A stretch of 64,000 nt of DNA. Origin: Ampelocalamus luodianensis. Its lineage: Eukaryota; Streptophyta; Magnoliopsida; Poales; Poaceae. The notes beneath the pieces were generated by a model. It made no database searches. It worked only from the letters and a program-made list of their open reading frames with translations, and was not told the DNA's origin. Location of the stretch: the NCBI GenBank assembly GCA_036346255.1, contig CM070640.1:36699238-36763237 (forward strand), read 5' to 3'. The position numbers and the translations under genes were made by a program. Of the stretch, positions 58,821 to 64,000 are shown one piece after another (position 1 is the first letter of the stretch; each line of letters opens with the position of its first letter).

Positions 58821-61597
58821 CAAATAGTAGTCTCATTACCACTGCAAACATGGTTCACAACATTATTACACAAATCTGAAAGAGATAGGCGGAACAAGCC
58901 TCCGCACACATAGCCTTTACCAACAAATTGTCCACACTTGGACATTACAAATTTATTGGACTTAAATACCAGTCTAAAGCCATCTCTACACAGAAGAGAT
59001 CCGCTCACGAGATTCTTATTTATAGATGGCACATGATGCATGTTCTTCAGTTGCACAATCTTTCCCGAAGTAAACTTCAGATCGACCGTGCCAACACCAT
59101 GAACAGTGGCATGTGACCCGTTCCCCATTAGAACAGGTGAATCCTGAGTGACCTGGTAAGAAGAGAACAATGAAATATCAGCACACACATGTATATTAGC
59201 ACCAGTGTCTATCCACCAATCGGTAGATTGACATACGGAAAGAACAGTAGGTAAATTACCATACCCTGATGTTCCCGTCTCAGTAGTACTAACAACAACA
59301 TTAGCAGACTTAGAATTCTGCCCTTGCTGATTCTTTCCACCCTTGTGTTGACTGCAATCCTTAGTCCAATGACCAGATTCGCCACACACAAAGCAAATGC
59401 TATCCTTTGTGTTCTTCTTCTTCTTTTTGAAGCTAGTTGTTTGTGTAGTCTTGTTCTTGCCTTTGAACTTTTGAGCTTGGCCATTCTTCTTCTGTACCAC
59501 ATTGGCACTAGAATGTCCCTCATTACCTCTAATGTGTGTATCTTTTGCCATCGTATTCTCTTCAACATTAAGAGACCCAATGAGATTTCAACAGAAAACT
59601 CTTGTCACTTGTGTTTCAGGGAAGTAGCAAAATTCCTCCAAGAAGGAGGAAGCTTGGCAATAATGCCTCCCGCGACAAACTTGTCCAGTAACACACATTT
59701 GAAGTGCTCTAGTTCTTTGGCCATGGATTGTATCTCATGAGCCTGCTCAACTACAGAACGGCTGTCAACCATTCTATAGTCATGGTATTGCTCCATGAGA
59801 TACAATTCACTGCCTGCGTCCGAAACTCCAAACTTGGCCTCGAGTGCATCCCACATTTCTTTCCCAGTTTTGATCACCATGTATGCATCAACTAACTTCT
59901 AGCCAAGAACGCTAATCACGACACCTTTAAAAAGGTTATTAGCAGCCTCGAACGCTTGCTCCTGTTCAGGAGTAAGTGTTCCTTCAGGCCTGCCACTTGC
60001 CACATGAAAAACGTTCATGGCAGTTAGCCAAAGCACCATCTTGGTGCGCCACCTCTTGTAATTTGCACCGTCGAATTCAGAGGGTTTTAGCACAGCGGCA
60101 AAATCAGTTGACGAAAAATGCCTATTATAAGGTTTTTGAATTGTTGAAAGTATGAGCATTTTTCGAATTACTTTAATGCAGAAATATGGTAGATAAATCA
60201 TGAGAATTACTCTAGTCATTTTCACAAAGTAAATGAACAAGAACACTATAGCCATACTAAGATCCAGAAGGACATAAACTAGTATACCTATCTCAGTTAG
60301 GGGTGAAAACGGATCGGAAACGGACGGATAATGGCTTTGCCATATTTGTTTTCATATTTTTTTTTCGGATCCGGATACGAATACCCCGGATACGAATACG
60401 AATAGTATCGAATACGAATATGGAGCGAATACGAATCGAAACGAATACGGTCACAGATATTTTTCGGAACATAAAACCCCCTTAAATTGTATACCAGAAA
60501 TTAACGAAAACATATAACTAATTTATTTGATGTAAACATTCATGAATTGTTCATATTTTCAGCAACCACACATAACATTGGCACTAGCAAGTTACATTAA
60601 CTAGTTCATCACAAATGTAATACTTAGTTTACCATATTTAGCTCATAAGTCGTGACTCACAAAGTCATCACGTATTCACACTTAGTTCATCATATACATA
60701 AAATTTAGTTCACACTAACATCGATTAGACTGGATGGTTAATCTATACACAAATGACTGTAATATCACAAAGTATGTTACAAAAAATAAAATTAATAAAG
60801 TTATTATTTTATTGGATTTTCTGAGATTTAAAAGAGTTTTCCTGGTTAAAAAGGAAAAAAAATAATAAAATAAAGTTAATTATTTAATTTCCTAGTTTTT
60901 AATGTAAAAAATAAAATTTATTGAGTTTTCTGGGATTTTATTGGATTTAAAGTGAAAATGAAAATTTTAATTAATTTATTGAATTTTAAAAAAGTTTTTC
61001 CTATTTTTATAAATTTAAAATAATTTATATACAAAAATAAAACCAACTTTCAGTTGGAATTAATTTTATTAAGTTAAAAATAATTCAACGAATTTCTGTG
61101 ATTTTTTCTAGGATTTTTGAACTCTATTTGCTATTTTCTAAAAGACTATTTGATTTGTTGCATTTTCTGAAATTCAGAAATCAATTAAAATCCCCTTTTC
61201 TCTTTTGGGCTGAAATCCTCTTTTGGGCCGAAATCCGGATATCCGGACTCCGTCTTATCCGGATAATCCGTATTCGTTTCCGTATCCGCCGGATAGCACG
61301 CCTACCGTATTCATTTCCGTTTCCGATAGAAAAATCCGAATTCGTTTCCGATCCGAAAACTATCCGAGAAAAATCCGATTTGAGACATTCCGAATTCGTT
61401 TTTGTCCGGATCGGTCGGAAACTATCCGATCCGTTTTCACCCCTAATCTCAGTGTTCAAGTTAACAACAGATATGAAAACTAACCAACAAATATATGTAA
61501 GATAGACATACCCGGATCTAGTAGAAGGAGTAGCAGCAGTAGGAGTTTCAGATCCAGTAGCAGCAGCAGGAGTCTTGACTAGATTGTCGTTCGTCAT
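58811..61597 (-). pseudogene. Copia B gag and protease remnant with a candidate intron in gag
   Basis: Exon 1, 61597-61512, encodes MTNDNLVKTPAAATGS up to STRSG. A GT donor (GG|GTATGT) and an AG acceptor (aatag|G at 60121) would join it in frame to HFSSTDFAAVLKPSEFDGAN. Then come 'RWRTKMVLWLTAMNVF', 'YHDYRMVDSRSVVEQAHEI' and 'KLPPSWRNFATSLKH', a CCHC zinc knuckle CFVCGESGHWTKDC (about 59416-59375) and a protease WWIDTGANIHVCAD (about 59212-59171). The frame changes near 59600 and 59890. Gag packages the RNA; this copy is defective. Confidence 0.8.
60298..61445. mobile_element. Non-autonomous hAT transposon, 1148 bp, with 8-bp target duplication
   Basis: The ends are TAGGGGTGAAAACGGATCGG and the inverse CCGATCCGTTTTCACCCCTA, a 20-bp perfect inverted pair. 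The octamer atctcagt flanks both sides (60290-60297 and 61446-61453), the 8-bp duplication typical of hAT elements. Copia B copy 1 keeps the unoccupied site at about 49810. Subterminal regions carry many 'gaatacgaat' (left) and 'attcgtttccg' (right) words in opposite orientation. The middle is AT-rich with no transposase. Confidence 0.95.
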
Positions 61598-61602
61598 GGC
61601 GT

Positions 61603-63201
61603 TGTTGGCGATATGCCCTAGAGGCAATCATGGAGATGATTGTATCACGTCTATGTTTATGAGTTCTTGAATAAATGTTATTCTGTTCCTTGAATGAATT
61701 GTTAGTTCTGAAGATCAACGAGTATGTGATTTGTTGGTGAAACTCTTCGACTTGTATGATGTCGTTCTAAAAGTATCCCTGGTCGAATGTCACTAATCGG
61801 AACACCAGTGACCATACGACCAGTACATGTATTGATTGATGATCATGTTTCACCGGTCATGGATATAGGGATATCAAATCAATAATGTAAACACATGTTA
61901 GAGAACATGGGGGTTAGATTGACCCACCTTGAGACACTATAAAGATTGTTATGATTCTATGTGTCATTAGTTGGTCTCAAGCAATGATGATGTATAATCC
62001 TTAGACCTGAGATTAGCATGGTTCCCTACATGTGTAATAGCACTCTTAGGGGTTGCCAAACGCTACTCGTAACTGGGTAGTTATAAAGGTAGCTTTCGGG
62101 TATACTATGAAATATGCGGAGGGATGTGACTGGTCGGATATGGGATTTGCCCCTCCTAACATAACGGGAGAGATGTCTCTGGGCCCCTTGAAGTGATCGG
62201 ATAAAGAAAGTGTATGACCATGCCACTAGTAGTCGAAGTGTTCGACTACATAAGGTTATCCGACAACTCGATCGAGAAAATATTGAACAGTCCATGGATG
62301 ACACATTATCTCACCTGGAGTTCAACTAGATATCGTGAGGCAAAGGGAGAATACTATAGTAAGTCGCTTAGTTCGATCAGATTCAGACAAGTCGTATGGT
62401 AATACGAGCAAGTCGTAGACTGATCGAACGAAATCACAGAATGGTCGAAACCTGGGCGTAAGAAGTTACGAACTAGTCGTGATCGAGTGCGAACTGGTCG
62501 TATAAAGATAGGACCTGGTCGTAAGTGATGAGGACCTAGTCGTAGATCATATTGCATTAAGGTTCATCCGATATAATTTGTGTGTATTCGGGAATCGTTA
62601 TGTCCTGCTAGGGACCGCTACGACTCGTGGTCGGAAAGGGTTTCAGTCACAACCGACACACATAAACCTAACGGATCACACACTTAATGGGATGGAACAA
62701 ACCAGTACGAATACGATTCGTAAAACGTGTTCGGATAGAATCCGACACGGGGCACTATATAAGGAGATGCTTGAGGCTAGTATGAAAGGGGGGCGAGACA
62801 GACACGTGAGTTGTTTCTACCGAAACCCTAGCCGCCATCTTCCTGAGAGAGCCTTCCCGTGCGACTTGGTGCTAGCACACCGGTGTACGGTTGTTCCTTC
62901 TCCGGACGTGTGGATACCGTAGAGGCGCTACTGCGATCGCTGTTGCGTTGAGGACGATCCACGATCTTCACAAGGAACTGCGGAGGTTGCTGGAGGAGAC
63001 GATAGATTACGAGGACGTTGGACGATCATCTACGACCACTACATTGGCGCGTTCATCATCGGACTAGGCTGCTCCGACTCTACTTCCGCTGCACTGCGCG
63101 TCTGGTGGTAATGATCTGTGATCATCTATCTTGCTTGACATCCTGGTTTACGTGGTAGAATTTTTGAATTGTTGCTAGAGTAGCCTACCCGTATCCCTAC
63201 A
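61603..63201 (+). mobile_element. Solo LTR, 1599 bp, of another copia element (Angela/BARE/RIRE1-style), with 5-bp TSD
   Basis: It starts TGTTGGCGATATGCCCTAGA and ends ATCCCTACA, typical of the large Angela/BARE/RIRE1-like copia LTRs of grasses. The pentamer ggcgt flanks it (61598-61602 and 63202-63206). A TATA box 'actatataagg' at about 62754 sets the plus orientation. Several 'ctggtcgta/agtcgt' words occur at 62390-62540. It sits five bases upstream of the gag ATG of copia B copy 2. Confidence 0.92.
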
Positions 63202-63334
63202 GGCGTAGTGGTAGTAGTCGTGCAGTTGATGTAGACGTAGCAGAGAATCGAATGAAGAGGAAGAAACGAGCAGTCGCGCGAACGCTCCCCCAAAAACCTT
63301 ATTCATCGTCGCTCGTGCAAGCCTTCGATGACGA

Positions 63335-63947
63335 GGGTTTCGGAGGTCTGCTCTCCCGGTGCGACCGTACACGCGCCTCGCCGGGATGGAGATCGCCAGA
63401 GACAGCAACAAAACCAAGTGGTGTTCTGTAGTCTTTCGTGAAGAGTATTGGAAAGTGGAGAAGAACATGTGCTCTGTTCCATATAATGGCAAAAAACCCA
63501 GAGACCAGAAACGGTCGTCATTACTCACTAGTAACCGCAGCCATTACCCAGCGATTTTTGAAACAGAGCATGTTCTACTTAATGGCAAAAACTGAAGAGG
63601 CTAGAAACGGTCGCCATTACTCACTGGTAACTGAACCGTTTGTTAATGTCATTAACTGCGAGTTAGTGCGTTTCAATTTTCAAATAGATAAAGAAAAACG
63701 CGCACGCACTCGACACGCCTGCGTACGCGCTCACACGCACACGCGCGGCGAGCGAGCGAGCGAGCGCGTGTATTAGCCCTCTCCAATTCCACAAAGGGAC
63801 TACCACGTTCCACCTTTTAAAGTGGTGTAACTCCCATTCAACTCTTCATATGAGACTAAACAGTTTTAGCACGTGCATATAGGCCTTTGGTATTTTTCAG
63901 GAATTAATTATGATTAAAAATGGGCCCAGCCCGTATTAATTCCAATA
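63335..63947 (-). mobile_element. 5' LTR (with leader) of copia B copy 2
   Basis: Partner of 54997-55672. The outer end reads TATTGGAATTAATACGG on the minus strand (one base changed from TG). The pair differ by scattered substitutions, the 50-bp extra unit in the central LTR, and short indels in the GC-rich 'gcgag/cacgcg' segment near 63745, indicating considerable age. 63948-64000 is unassigned flank. Confidence 0.75.
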
Positions 63948-64000
63948 TAACTAGGTGATTTCATACTATAATTAGCTGCACTTTCACCTTCTAGAGGACT

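Larger units (their letters stand above)
55673..63947 (-). mobile_element. Copia B, copy 2: full-length but degenerate Ty1/copia element
   Basis: Right to left: 5' LTR (63947 inward to about 63340), leader, a solo LTR insertion (63201-61603), gag first exon (61597-61512), intron carrying a hAT insertion, gag second exon, zinc knuckle, protease, integrase, reverse transcriptase, RNase H (to 56219), untranslated tail, polypurine tract, and the central LTR. Coding parts have at least three in-frame stops and several frameshifts. The family is represented twice in this window. Confidence 0.88.

Noticed and set aside
1..64000. Search for tRNA, rRNA, CRISPR or organelle-derived DNA
   Set aside because: No cloverleaf with B-box, no rRNA motif and no regularly spaced repeat array was found by eye; tRNA-like words correspond to retrotransposon primer-binding sites.

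Overview
This is nuclear DNA from a flowering plant, almost certainly a grass (Poaceae). Genes are split by GT-AG introns, first exons are very GC-rich (the exon-2 block near 33.8-34.1 kb, the first exon near 47.7 kb), and the repeats are typical of grasses: a Tat-type Ty3/gypsy element with an antisense ORF, a Sirevirus with an env-like ORF, Stowaway, CACTA, Mutator-like and hAT elements. I cannot name the species.

Layout. 1-25.7 kb is a nest of retrotransposons. From left to right it holds a long minus-strand LTR, probably Athila-like (to 4065); the 3' half of a Tat gypsy element (4066-10892) lying inside a Sirevirus; the 3' half of that Sirevirus (10893-17187); a minus-strand solo gypsy LTR (17193-19282); a minus-strand copia element (19288-23951); a Stowaway MITE; and a gypsy 3' end with PPT and LTR (25234-25659). 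25.7-48.2 kb is the genic island. It holds a 12-exon PHD-finger gene on the minus strand (27523-34188), an island of DNA transposons carrying pieces of host genes (35.6-41.5 kb: foldback element, 169-bp tandem duplication, H+-ATPase fragment, and a 2777-bp Pack-MULE with a MATE-transporter fragment and a perfect 9-bp target duplication), a broken PPR gene (41648-43177, plus strand), and a nuclear-encoded DNA-binding-like protein gene on the minus strand (44054-47825). 49.6-63.9 kb is a second repeat nest. Two copies of one copia family lie head to tail on the minus strand and share a central LTR. A 4894-bp CACTA element (50103-54996) carrying four exons of a NIPA-type Mg transporter sits in the older leader. 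A 1148-bp hAT element (60298-61445, 8-bp TSD) lies inside a candidate gag intron, and a 1599-bp solo LTR (61603-63201, 5-bp TSD) lies directly upstream of gag.

Only two loci look like working host genes: the PHD-finger gene (816 codons, all exon phases close) and the At3g52170-like gene (495 codons in the preferred model). Everything else with coding character is a decayed transposon ORF, a captured fragment or a pseudogene. There is no CRISPR, operon, rRNA or convincing tRNA. The main interest is the independent capture of transporter exons (MATE, NIPA, P-type H+-ATPase) by different DNA transposons within about 20 kb, and the clean insertion footprints that let the order of events be read.
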